Assembly: GCF_001642475.1 (NCBI RefSeq)
Contig: NW_019174016.1
Coordinates: 62,001-126,000 of the forward strand
Source: Fonsecaea monophora
Lineage: Eukaryota; Ascomycota; Eurotiomycetes; Chaetothyriales; Herpotrichiellaceae
DNA: 64,000 nucleotides
Direction: 5' to 3'
Below, in pieces: positions 44,028 through 53,665 of this stretch. Position 1 is the first letter of the stretch, and the number at the start of each line of letters is the position of its first letter. Below the pieces are notes generated by a model, which saw nothing but the letters and a program-made list of their open reading frames with translations, had not been told where the DNA came from and searched no databases. The position numbers were made by a program, and so were the translations under genes.

Positions 44028-44364
44028 AATGATGACGTCGATGTCTCAAGCTAGCAAGTCTACACGGAACTTTATCTGTGAGCTTAAATTCGAGCTTAAT
44101 CATGTTCGCCCTTAAGTTTATCATCTCAATAGGCACGGGAAAGTAAACAGTTCGTGTCATCTTTGATCAACATTGCTTATCGTGTATCTATGTTGCGTTA
44201 AACCTGGGTAGCCTCATTATAGAATTATGGAAGAAGTGAAAATGCGAAATCAGAGTCGACCACCCATTCCTCCTTCCTCGCTCCATCCCCTAGGAAACAC
44301 CTTGCTGCCGACGTTAGAAGTCAATGAAAAGGACAAAAGGAAAATGGTCGGGTGTGACGGTCGT
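44028..44364. other. Spacer
   Basis: RDH54 upstream region and 3' flank of the Ser/Thr-rich gene; AT-richer than its surroundings around 44080-44240. No gene. Confidence 0.4.
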
Positions 44365-47019
44365 CTAGATCGGGGTGCTGCTTGATGCGCCGGTGCTGCT
44401 GGTAGTGCTCGTTGCGTCCCCGTTCGAGGTCGTGGAGGTCATTGAGGTTGTCGAGGTCATCTCCGAGGTTGTTGAGGTCGTCTCCGAGGTCATGGAGGTT
44501 GTGGAGCTGGTCGAGCTAGTCGAGCTTGACGATTCGGTAGTAGACATTGTAGAGGATGATGATGTGCTGGTAGGTTCCACTGGATCAATCAAGCTCGACG
44601 AAGTAGTAGTCATTGTCGAAGTGGTGGTCGGCGTCTCAGAAGTAGTAGTCATGTCAGAAGTTGTGGTCGTCATCTCAGAAGTAGTAGTCATTGATGAAGT
44701 CGTGGTCGTCATCTCAGAAGTAGTCGTAGATGTACTGTCAGCCGATGTGGTCGAGGTTGTGGGTTCAATAGGGCCAATCAATGAGCTACTTGTCATGGAG
44801 CTTGTGCTGCTAGAAGATGTGCTGAAAGGCGGGATATCATCAAAGCTCGTGGTTGTGCTCATTGTGGATGTCGAGCTCGTGCTGCTGGAAGTTGAGCTTG
44901 TGCTGCTGGAACTCGTGGTTGGAGGTTCGACGGGGCCAATAACTGAGCTACTCGTCATAGAGCTTGTACTGCTGGAAGAGGTAGTGAAAGGCGGGAAATC
45001 ATCAGAGGTGGTAGTCGTGCTCATTGTGGATGTCGAGCTCGTGGTACTGGAAGTCGTGGTTGGGGGCTCAACTGGACCGACCGCGGAGCTACTCGACATA
45101 GAGCTCGTGCTGGTAGAAGACGTGGTGAAAGTCGGAATATCATCAAAGCTCGTGGTCGTGCTCATTGTGGATGTTGAGCTGCTTGTAGTCGTGGACAGAG
45201 TCGACGTGCTCGAGCTGCTTGATGAAGTGGAGAAGGGATCCACCGCAGATGAGGCGGAGCTAGACGAAGTAGAGGTGGAGCTGGTTGTGCTCGACTCACT
45301 CATAGAAGACGTGCTTGACTCACTGGTCGTCGAGGTAGAGGACGAAGAGGTCGTGGAACTAGACGAAGTGGACATGGAGGTTGAGGATGAGGATGATGAG
45401 GTGGAAGTGTCATCCACCACTGAAGAGGCGGTGGTGGTGGTGGTCATGGTCGAGGAAGTGGAGCTGGAGGATGTGGTGCTGGACATACTGCTGGTGGTTG
45501 AAGTTGTGCCAGGGTTGATGCTCGTGTCGGTGAGCCTAACAGGGAAACAGTCATTAGGGAGAATAAAATCCCAATAAGCGAAGACCGTGGCGTTGGTGAA
45601 GACGCAGAATTGGGCAGTTCCGAAGTCAATGTCACCGGAGATGGCGTTGATTTCCCATCCGGAATAGACTCCTGGAGCATAGGTGCCATCAGTGCTGGAC
45701 TTGCGAAGTGGTTCCGTCATTGTGTCGCTGTCAAAGCCCATGAAGCCAGACTGCCCACTGAACCCGAGGATCTGGTTTTGCTCATCGTACACCAAAGCCC
45801 AGGCGTCGTCCATGTCAGTGACAGCAATAGCAACAGTGCCCGCGAAGCCGAGGTAGCTTGTAAGTGTTTGGCGCCTCATCTTCGACCCGAGACCCCCATT
45901 AAGAGACACCAAGAAGCTTCCGTCACCCATTACCCGGTCAGGAGGTGTATCTGGAGTGACCGTCGCAGAGGTCGTCGCAGAGGTTGTGGTAGAGCTCGTG
46001 GTCATCGATGATGTCGTCGAATCTGTAGTGCTGGTGCTAGAAGAGTCTGACGTCGTTGATGTTGACATTGAAGTGGACGACGAAGAGGTGGTAGTGCTGT
46101 CTCCAATTGGTCCAACTGCTGATGATAGCGAAGAGCTGGTGGTCGACGATGTCATCGGTGTAGAAGAAGTCGTGCTCGAGCTGTAGGTGAGGGCTGGGGA
46201 CGACGTTTTTGTGGTCGAAGTTGGATTCAAGGTAGGCGATACTGTGACTGTAACAGTGTGGACACCTCCATTGCCACCTTGGCCGGGCTGGAGAAAACCA
46301 GGGAGCCACCCGTTCCAGCTTGGCGTTTCCTGAGGGCCGACTTGATAACCACCGCCTTGAGAGCCGCCCTGCTGAGAGCCACCCTGCTGAGAGCCACCCT
46401 GATAGCCACCTCCTTGCGAGCCTCCGTGTTGAGAACCACCTTGGGAGCCACCTTGGGAGCCACCCTGGGAGCCACCATGTTGAGAGCCGCCTTGCTGCGA
46501 ACCACCTTGGGAGCCACCATGTTGGGAGCCGCCTTGCTGAGAACCGCCTTGAGATCCACCCTGAGGCCCAACTTGATAGTAGCTGCCACCCTGAGAGCCA
46601 CCTTGCTCAGAGCCACCGTGTTGAGAGCCACCTTGAGGCCCGACTTGATAGCTACCGCCCTGAGATCCGCCCTGAGATCCGCCCTGAGAGCTACCGTGTT
46701 GAGAACCGCTTTGCTCAGAGCCGCCCTGAGAACCACCGTGAGGCCCGAATTGCGGGGGACCGTGCCAGCCGCCCAGTCGTCCTGGCCCATGTGACCCGTG
46801 ACGCCCTCCAAACCCGCCGAACCAACCTTTGGCAGCCGGTTTGGTAGGTTCGCTCACAGCCTCCCAGGCTTGACTGGCCCCATCACAGGGACCGAAGCCG
46901 GTAGGGTAGGCGCAGAAGGCGATGGTCCGAGTAGATGTCACCCTGACCGTCACATCGGGAGTGTTCTTGAACGCAGCGGCAACGCCAAGAGAGGCGAGAA
47001 GAAGAGTTGAAGTCAACAT
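44365..47019 (-). CDS. Large secreted Ser/Thr-rich protein with a Gly-Gly-Ser-Gln repeat region
   Basis: Single exon, 884 residues from the ATG at 47019, which opens a clear signal peptide (MLTSTLLLASLGVAAA); the frame extends 24 codons upstream. Order of parts: a head with VTVRVTSTRTIAFCAYPTG; a Gly/His/Gln-rich region of about 150 residues built from GGSQ-, GGSQH- and GGSYQVGPQ-type units; a first Ser/Thr stalk; a compact domain (VMGDGSFLVSLNGGLGSKMR ... AWALVYDEQNQILGFSGQSG ... SGWEINAISGDIDFGTAQFC ... YWDFILPNDCFPV) of about 140 residues with two Cys; then about 350 residues of Ser/Thr-rich stalk containing near-repeats of a (V/L)(I/V)GPVEPP unit. No C-terminal hydrophobic tail, so a GPI anchor is not predicted. 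Long antisense frames are repeat shadows. I infer a secreted wall/matrix protein. Confidence 0.8.
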   Translation of the reverse strand: MLTSTLLLASLGVAAAFKNTPDVTVRVTSTRTIAFCAYPTGFGPCDGASQAWEAVSEPTKPAAKGWFGGFGGRHGSHGPGRLGGWHGPPQFGPHGGSQGGSEQSGSQHGSSQGGSQGGSQGGSYQVGPQGGSQHGGSEQGGSQGGSYYQVGPQGGSQGGSQQGGSQHGGSQGGSQQGGSQHGGSQGGSQGGSQGGSQHGGSQGGGYQGGSQQGGSQQGGSQGGGYQVGPQETPSWNGWLPGFLQPGQGGNGGVHTVTVTVSPTLNPTSTTKTSSPALTYSSSTTSSTPMTSSTTSSSLSSAVGPIGDSTTTSSSSTSMSTSTTSDSSSTSTTDSTTSSMTTSSTTTSATTSATVTPDTPPDRVMGDGSFLVSLNGGLGSKMRRQTLTSYLGFAGTVAIAVTDMDDAWALVYDEQNQILGFSGQSGFMGFDSDTMTEPLRKSSTDGTYAPGVYSGWEINAISGDIDFGTAQFCVFTNATVFAYWDFILPNDCFPVRLTDTSINPGTTSTTSSMSSTTSSSSTSSTMTTTTTASSVVDDTSTSSSSSSTSMSTSSSSTTSSSSTSTTSESSTSSMSESSTTSSTSTSSSSASSAVDPFSTSSSSSSTSTLSTTTSSSTSTMSTTTSFDDIPTFTTSSTSTSSMSSSSAVGPVEPPTTTSSTTSSTSTMSTTTTSDDFPPFTTSSSSTSSMTSSSVIGPVEPPTTSSSSTSSTSSSTSSTSTMSTTTSFDDIPPFSTSSSSTSSMTSSSLIGPIEPTTSTTSADSTSTTTSEMTTTTSSMTTTSEMTTTTSDMTTTSETPTTTSTMTTTSSSLIDPVEPTSTSSSSTMSTTESSSSTSSTSSTTSMTSETTSTTSEMTSTTSMTSTTSNGDATSTTSSTGASSSTPI
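46355..46745 (-). repeat. Coding minisatellite for the GGSQ-type repeats
   Basis: Imperfect 12- and 15-bp units (sense CAAGGTGGCTCT / CAAGGCGGCTCT types) with occasional longer GGC TCT TAT CAA GTC GGC spacers. Third-base variation between copies shows the units have diverged but stayed in frame. Confidence 0.8.
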
Positions 47020-48321
47020 GTTTGCGGTAAAGGAGTGACTAGAAATCACGAAAAAAGGAATGGACGGCACTTGGTGCCAAAGAAATGTCACACGGAAGGG
47101 GAGAGAGAGTGTGTGTGGAAGATGATGAATGAAGAGAACTGAGGAGCGACATTGGCATCAAGATATATAGAAAGGTCAGACTCACCCAGTTAGGAGGTAT
47201 ACCTACCATCGCGGGCCAGGAGATTCCTGTCTCCAAAGTCTCAGTTGGTGGAATTTCGGCACAAAGCCTCAATCACCTTGCATGCAATTTTCGATCCCGA
47301 TATCAACATCGTAAAGATGGACTGGATGTTAGTGGCTAACGTTAAACTGCCTTTCCAGCCTGTAGTGATAGGTGTGTTTATGCTTCTCGAACGGTCCCGG
47401 CCATTTTCAAGGTTGGGGAGACGCGAACAGGTTCTTAAAAGGGAAATTTGGCGAAGAGCCAAGCCAAGCCTTATTCAGGGGACGCGGGGACGGTACAGCC
47501 ATGCTTATGCCATAAATAGTTAGTCTGGTTGCACAAAGACGGTAAGGCGCCGGCTAGGCCTGTCCGATTCAGCATAATTGTGGCGCTGGGTGGTGTGTGC
47601 CCTCTGCCTCACGCCTTTAGCGCTTCATCTTATCCGGTAGATCCCGACGATCTTTTGTGTGCTTGTTTACTTTGTGGAGGCCACTACCGACAGGTCCTTT
47701 CGTAAACAAAGTTGACCACCCTCCAACTAACTCAGCCTTCTGCTTAGATCTTGAATGCTCTTCAAATCTTTTGCCGAGATCAGAGGGAGCCAAGCCACTG
47801 GCGCTCGTGTTTGTAAGGTCTGTTCACCCGAAAGATTTGTGCCTCCATCCCATGTGCGCCAATCATACAATCACGACACGGTTATCTAACATAGTGGCGC
47901 CTCGTCGAGCACGCCAATCAGCGTATCCACACAGAGCACGATGGCAGATTCAACTCTGGGGACGGCGCCACAAGCCCTCGGGAACCACACGCCCGAGGCG
48001 ATCATCCTCATAGATCTGCGACGAACCCTATGGAGATAGATCGAACAGAAGCTGGGGAGGATCGTCATATTCAAAGGGGCCATCGATACTCGTATCTACT
48101 GGAACGCGAAACGCGTGGTTATGAGGACGAACCACTTCCACTGGTCAAGCCACATGCTCCAGGGCCGACTTCCTTTCCAATGGCCCCTTAACCCCCCAAC
48201 CGTATATCCACACCAGATACAACACATCAGAGTACAAGTACACGATCCGCCTTGACGAATCGATAGATTTGTAGATCGTTCAATCTAATCTGCATGCTCC
48301 CTCCAGCCCGTCCACACCATG
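47020..48321. other. 1.3 kb spacer
   Basis: Promoter side of the Ser/Thr-rich gene and 3' flank of the DUF7924 gene. No supported gene. Confidence 0.4.
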
Positions 48322-50064
48322 TCAGACAAACACGCTTCCTGGTAACTGCGCTAGATAAAACGCAGCCACCATCAGGTCATCGGATAAAAGAACCGAGACA
48401 AGTAAGAACAAGCACAGGACCCAAGGCAATAACAGGCCAGAGGCCAGGAGGTTCTGAGTAACATGGGTCAACGGTAGGTGGGAGAGCGGAGAAAAGCTCT
48501 GGACAAGGTAATCTCTCAAATTGGTTGAATGCCCAGTTGTCGGACGGCCTGGAACGTCTTCACATGCTTCGGGTGTCGTGATGTCGGCCGTCTTCCTGCC
48601 CAACTCGAGCTGATTGTTCGTCGACTCGAGTTCCCCCTGTAGGATCTGCACCAGAGCCCTCAGTTCTTGGATTTCATCCATAGCCAGATCTACCCTCTTC
48701 TGCAGTACCAGCATAGGGGATTTCGCCGAATTGGGGGCTTCTGGCGGAGGGGTGCATGGAGAGAGACTGGCGCGTCGACATGGAGAGTCGGGGATATCAG
48801 ATCGCAGTCTCAAGGGCGACAAAGGATGCCTTCGGGCAGTAGGGGATCTGGTGGACCAGTCTGGCCTCATACGCCACACGGAAAGTGGCGTGGTGGGCCC
48901 CGACACCACGCTCATTATATCAACCGGTGAGGTGGGCGACAGAGCCAGGGTCCTTATTTTGCGGGCGCCGAGTGGCGTGCCACAGTGAGCGATACTACTG
49001 TTCAGCGGGGTTTCGCACTCCCCTTCACATTTCCATTTGATGGTGCCAAATGTGGAGCGGAGGACCTTCATCAAGACCTCATCACTTCCCGCGGCCGTGT
49101 CAATTGACAGCGTGAGTGATGGCATAGGTGATATTGGCGGGGTCCCATGGCTCTTGAGGAGTTGTCTCAGTGCAATTTTAATGACGGGTAGAAGGTATGT
49201 CGATCCCCAATCCTCAATCGCTTCGATCCATGCCTGGAATTCCTTGAAAGCACTCGTGTCGTGAAGATTGAACCTTGAGAGTTCCGACATACAGTAGCGT
49301 CCATCAGCATCAACGTAGTGGTAGTAGACAAGAGCGATGGAATTGTCGAGGGCACATGAGAATGATATTGGTTTTTCAAAGACCGGACGAGGCTTAGTGC
49401 ATTTTCTGAACAAAAGCTGCAAGGCCCTGACACAGTGGGCTCCGGCGATTGCACATTGGTTTTTGGCAGACTGGACAGCATCCTCCGACGTGGTGTTCAG
49501 TCGCTCAAAGACAAGGAAAGGGCAGTAGGTGTTTGTTCCTGGAGACACGGTGCCCGAGTCAAAATCGACAATCGTCCCCGTTGCTGATGTGCAATGAGGC
49601 AGAACCGACAATTCTCTCTCATTGAATGCCTGTGTCGTGAACCCAGTAAGGAGGCCAGGTCGAGGGACAGGCAGCTCGAAAAGACTCTCTTGAGCCTTGA
49701 CGGCTCGCGGTGGAAGTGCCTCTCGATTGAGCTTTGGGGCCAGAGATCGATGGAGGTTGAGGTTGACACCCGTCGTGGGGAGGATGTTGGGAGGGAACAC
49801 CATTGACGATCCAAATCCCTTGTTACTTGTGACCTGTTCCCGCCATTCTATCTCTTGATTGTCGAACCGGTCAAGCTTCTGCAGGCAAGGCCTCAACCTG
49901 TCAGAGAAGGGCCGTGACAACTCGGACAACTGGAGATTGTCGGTGAAGATGATCCGAAATGCACTGAGGACAATCGTTCGAAAGTCGGACCATCTAAGGT
50001 GACTACCGTCAATAGCTCTCAGCAGGGACACTGGCGTGTCTGGCAATGGGCTTGAGGTCTCCAT
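48322..50064 (-). CDS. DUF7924-type fungal protein with coiled coil and C-terminal membrane anchor
   Basis: Single exon, 580 residues. The central region follows the pattern of the fungal DUF7924 domain: LLTGFTTQAFNERELSVLPH, YCPFLVFERL (with a preceding acidic-site-like IVDFDSGTVSP), AKNQCAIAGAHCVRALQLLF, FSCALDNSIALVYYHYVDAD, YCMSELSRFNL, FKEFQAWIEAIEDWGSTYLL. The fold of such domains has been compared with restriction-endonuclease-like proteins, but no activity is established. After a Ser/Pro-rich linker there is a short coiled coil (KRVDLAMDEIQELRALVQIL) and two C-terminal hydrophobic segments (LLASGLLLPWVLCLFLLVSV, DDLMVAAFYLAQL). The membrane tail is an unusual addition as far as I know the family. 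Confidence 0.75.
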   Translation of the reverse strand: METSSPLPDTPVSLLRAIDGSHLRWSDFRTIVLSAFRIIFTDNLQLSELSRPFSDRLRPCLQKLDRFDNQEIEWREQVTSNKGFGSSMVFPPNILPTTGVNLNLHRSLAPKLNREALPPRAVKAQESLFELPVPRPGLLTGFTTQAFNERELSVLPHCTSATGTIVDFDSGTVSPGTNTYCPFLVFERLNTTSEDAVQSAKNQCAIAGAHCVRALQLLFRKCTKPRPVFEKPISFSCALDNSIALVYYHYVDADGRYCMSELSRFNLHDTSAFKEFQAWIEAIEDWGSTYLLPVIKIALRQLLKSHGTPPISPMPSLTLSIDTAAGSDEVLMKVLRSTFGTIKWKCEGECETPLNSSIAHCGTPLGARKIRTLALSPTSPVDIMSVVSGPTTPLSVWRMRPDWSTRSPTARRHPLSPLRLRSDIPDSPCRRASLSPCTPPPEAPNSAKSPMLVLQKRVDLAMDEIQELRALVQILQGELESTNNQLELGRKTADITTPEACEDVPGRPTTGHSTNLRDYLVQSFSPLSHLPLTHVTQNLLASGLLLPWVLCLFLLVSVLLSDDLMVAAFYLAQLPGSVFV

Positions 50065-51405
50065 GACTGAGGAGAAAGATTGACAACGACAGTCTTAGTG
50101 ACAGGCCCAGGTGAAAGGTCAACAAGTCTGTCCTTGACTGGCAGGCCTATTCTGGGGATACGGTGCACGGTCGACCTGAAGGATGATGAGAACATTTCTG
50201 GGGAATCCTGCAAGGTAATATGTCAGTACCACGTGGAGGGCGCTTCCGTCTGTGACAACATGTAGGCGCCTATGCAGGAGCAAAATTGGAAGAGCAGGTA
50301 TCGTTCTCAAACAGTGCTAACAGTTAGTCAGTGCCACTGACACCTCGCCGCTTGCTTGAACAATATATCTGGAAGGATACCACACCATTCCCGTCTCGCC
50401 AATGTCCATGGAGACGCGGGATACTAGAGCATTCCACAGGGGCATGAAGACGTGGCCATGGTCTTGAAGGTCACAGGGCGCGTAGGCAGCCTCTCATTGT
50501 ATAGAGGGCTTTCTAAGCAGCTTATAGCCAGGAGAAATGAGATAAACAGGGACAGGAGAAGGTCGCCTGACGCTGGAGCCTCATTTGCTGAGTCGAATGG
50601 TGTATATCTTGGTGGGCGGCTAGAAAAGGGTCAGCGGCTACGCAGCTCTTCGATGCCTCCCCATTTTTGGGGGCCAGGAAATTTTTGAGGCGAGAGTCGC
50701 GAAGAGATTCTTCTATCACTGTAAGAGATATGAGTATTCCCAAGCGATGACTAGCCGATCTAGAAAGTGACAAGAATGTCACCTCATCTCTGGTGTTGAT
50801 GACAAGAGGGGTGAGATTCGCACGCAAACGAGTTATCCCGATTAGAGCCTCACCCACGCATCTGGCATCTTTGCCGAGATAAATGCGTTAAACCCAATGC
50901 GGTAACATATCGACGCGGCCGCGCACAAGTCTTCGCTGCTCACTCCATCTCCACCATAAACGATTCTTGATGCTGACTCCTGAGTCTACGTGTAATATTT
51001 TAATGACGCATATCACGAAGCTTGGAGATGGGTTGCCACACCCACAATGATGTGGTCTCGACGAAGGCTTGGACTACCCAGCGAGCCAGGTGTCGAGGGC
51101 GTTTGCAGTCTGCCCATATGAAGATCCCCAACTGAAACTCTCGATCCCGTTCGTGTCAGCTTTTACTTCAATACGAGCTTACCAGTGCGATAGATTTTCT
51201 TGACACTTTTAGTGCGCTCTGACCGAGATGCGACAACTTTATGCCTCATCCGAGCAGAAGACTTGCAAGAGTGACATTTGCAAGTGCTCTGGAGAGCATG
51301 GGTACAAAAGGCCGTAATCGTCAGTCGCCAATGCGTTGGAATGCAGGACACTTCTTGATACAGTTTTCTTTCGGCTCCTCAATTGAAATCTATACCTAGC
51401 TCGTC
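50065..51405. other. Divergent promoter region, 1.3 kb
   Basis: Lies between the DUF7924 gene (minus) and the monooxygenase (plus). Overlapping short ORFs only. Confidence 0.4.
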
Positions 51406-52749
51406 ATGGGAGACGCTGAAGATGGCAAAAGCCCTCTGCGGATAGCAATCATTGGTGGAGGTATCGGCGGACTAAGTCTTCTATTAGGGATCTTGAGACA
51501 TTGTGATCGACACGTCCTCGAACCACATCTATTCGAAGCCGCCCATGCCTTCTCCGAGATTGGCGCTGGTGTTGGCTTTCTCCCCAACGCGGTGCGAGCC
51601 ATGCACGCGATCGATCCCAGAATCTACGACTCCTACAGCCGAATCGCGGACAAAGCACCCTCAATAACTGTCAACGGCCGAGAGATGTCGGTATTTGCCA
51701 ATGTTTATATGGGCATGGACGGAAGAGGAGGAGCCAACACGGACAAGGCCTTTGAAGGAATATGTACCATCCACAATGAGAACAAATTCCGCAATGTCCA
51801 TCGGGCAGTATTCTTGGACGCTATGGTGAACCTCCTGCCTGGTGGGTTCCGAGGTGGCCTGGTCAATTTCAACAAAAGATGTGTGGATGTACAGGACGAT
51901 GGGAAACGTGTCAAGGTTCTTTTCGCGGATGGTACCTCGGAAATGTTCGACGCCGTCGTTGGTTGCGACGGCGTCAAATCGCAGGTGCGGAATATCCTTC
52001 ACGGCGAACAGGAAAAGTACGAACCACAATTTACAGGCAAATATGCCTATCGAGGGCTCATACCCATCGATGATGCCATCAGTGTCCTGGGGAAGGAGGT
52101 GGCAATGACCCAGGCTTTGATTTTTGGCTACGGCGGCCATCTGGTCACGTTCCCTATTGACCAGGGCAAGACGCTCAACGTTGTCGCCTTTCGAGATGCG
52201 CCGAAATGGAATCATGGCACCAACTGGGTCGTTCCCGTCACCGTTGAAGACGTCCTCGAAGATTTCAAGGGCTGGAGTAAGCCCGTGATCAAGCTGCTAT
52301 CCTTGTTGAAAAAGCCTGATAAATGGGGTCTCTTCGACCTGCCTCCTGCAGCGTCCTTTGTCAGAGGAGGCAAAATCTGTCTCCTGGGTGACTGCGCTCA
52401 CGCTTCCACTCCACACCTCGGTGCAGGGGCGGGTATGGCCATAGAGGATGCTGCTGTCCTCAGCCGACTTCTCGGAGAAATGCATACGCCTGAAACAGTT
52501 CACCTTGCGAGAGCTTTTGCAGCGTACGATTGGGTGCGGAGAGGGCGAGACCAACGACTTGTCGTCGCGAGCAGGAATGCCGGCATGCTTTACGAATTTG
52601 AAACGCCTGGAGTTGAAGATGATCTGGAGCGAATCCGACGTATTTTGGACAGTCAATGGGATTGGATTTGGAATTTGGACATTGGGGTTCATTGCGAAGA
52701 GGCAATCAAACTAATGCACTGCCCAGAAAGACTAGATAGTTCTTCCTAA
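51406..52749 (+). CDS. FAD-dependent monooxygenase, salicylate-hydroxylase-like
   Basis: Single exon, 447 residues. Group A aromatic hydroxylase: FAD-binding IAIIGGGIGGLSLLLG (GxGxxG at 17-22), the EIGAGVGFLPNAVRAM block typical of salicylate hydroxylases, the DG fingerprint VVGCDGVKSQVR (187-196) and the GD motif LLGDCAHASTPHLGAGAGMA (GD at 328-329). Such enzymes use NAD(P)H and O2 to hydroxylate, and often decarboxylate, salicylate or related phenols. No signal peptide; cytosolic. Many fungal members belong to secondary metabolism instead, and no pathway gene is adjacent, so the substrate is open. Confidence 0.88.
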   Translation: MGDAEDGKSPLRIAIIGGGIGGLSLLLGILRHCDRHVLEPHLFEAAHAFSEIGAGVGFLPNAVRAMHAIDPRIYDSYSRIADKAPSITVNGREMSVFANVYMGMDGRGGANTDKAFEGICTIHNENKFRNVHRAVFLDAMVNLLPGGFRGGLVNFNKRCVDVQDDGKRVKVLFADGTSEMFDAVVGCDGVKSQVRNILHGEQEKYEPQFTGKYAYRGLIPIDDAISVLGKEVAMTQALIFGYGGHLVTFPIDQGKTLNVVAFRDAPKWNHGTNWVVPVTVEDVLEDFKGWSKPVIKLLSLLKKPDKWGLFDLPPAASFVRGGKICLLGDCAHASTPHLGAGAGMAIEDAAVLSRLLGEMHTPETVHLARAFAAYDWVRRGRDQRLVVASRNAGMLYEFETPGVEDDLERIRRILDSQWDWIWNLDIGVHCEEAIKLMHCPERLDSSS

Positions 52750-52825
52750 GGCATAATGACCTTGGGGTCAGATGATGGCTGTTGCTCCAACGATTGCTCG
52801 CCATCCTCAACAAGAACTTGTAAGT

Positions 52826-53665
52826 TCAATACCTATCCGGCATTACTTCTTCCCACTGCCCAAATTCTCCTGGATGGACCCTGTGCAAGCCTGTCAGCAT
52901 AGAAACACTGAGGTTGTCCTGTAGAAGATCTCTAAAGTGCAAATCAGGCATTCGCAAGGAAGGACAACCTACCTCCTACCACTCCTTGCTCGGTGAACTG
53001 TTTTCCAATTGCACCCTGCGCCGAGAAGGGACCTCCAACTGCCTGTTGTCGGAGAGGGAGCGTTAACAAGTCCCCAAAAGGTAGAAACTCATCTTGCTTG
53101 GATAACAGCTCGAAGTTTCCGATTCTTGCAACTGGCTCAATTCAACTCACCTCACCGACACTGCCAATGGCTCCCTCAGCTGCTTGGTGTGAGCATTGTT
53201 CTCCGTGATGTTAGGTACTCAAACTCACGTCTGAATTGTTTTCCAATTGCACCATCCTTGTCAAAAACAGGCTTCTTTTCTCCCTGCATTTGCTCGGCGG
53301 CTGACGATTGTTAACATGGTGCTCGACCTTGCACAGGATTCGACATACCTGATTGCGCAGCACCACCTACAAGTCAATTCTGATCAGCGACAAGTCTCCA
53401 CAAGCAAAGTCTCTTCTCTGTCTCTCACCAACTGAGCCCTGTGGTGTGAATTGCTTTCCCACAGCACCTTCGCTACTTAGAGGACCACCAGCCTTTTCTC
53501 CCATTTGTCCGATTGCTGCCACTCTTGGTTAGCCTACACCGAAAATGACCACGTCTCATCAAGGAGACAGTCCAGGAAGAGGTCAATCATACATCCTTCA
53601 GGTTTGAATTGAGACCCAATAGAGCCCTTGTTGGCGTCAAGTGCCGATTTGTCTTGATCAGACAT
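52826..53665 (-). CDS. Small repeat protein built from seven tiny exons
   Basis: Exons 53665-53593 (73 nt), 53515-53429 (87), 53366-53349 (18), 53300-53229 (72), 53179-53151 (29), 53042-52973 (70) and 52890-52826 (65); 414 nt, 137 residues. All junctions have GT/AG ends and consistent phase. The protein repeats a G-(A/S)-(I/V)-G-K/S-Q-F motif: GSIGSQFKPEG, GAVGKQFTPQGSVGG, GAIGKQFRPEGAIG, GAIGKQFTEQGVVGG, alternating with GGPxSxxG units. It is very hydrophilic, with no Cys and no signal peptide. Similar Gly/Ile-Gly repeat proteins occur widely in Pezizomycotina, some annotated as LEA-like; a desiccation or stress role is a guess. Its stop lies 76 bp from the convergent monooxygenase stop. Confidence 0.8.

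Noticed and set aside
44375..45577. 400-codon plus-strand frame opposite the Ser/Thr-rich gene (Val/Glu-rich)
   Set aside because: It is the antisense reading of a TCN/ACN microsatellite; the composition is pure repeat shadow and the minus strand has the signal peptide.
46227..46811. Ala/Leu/Arg-rich frames on both strands across the GGSQ repeats
   Set aside because: Frame-shifted readings of the coding minisatellite.
6229..52749. Carboxymuconate cyclase and salicylate-hydroxylase-like gene as one catabolic cluster
   Set aside because: They are 44 kb apart with more than fifteen unrelated genes between them.
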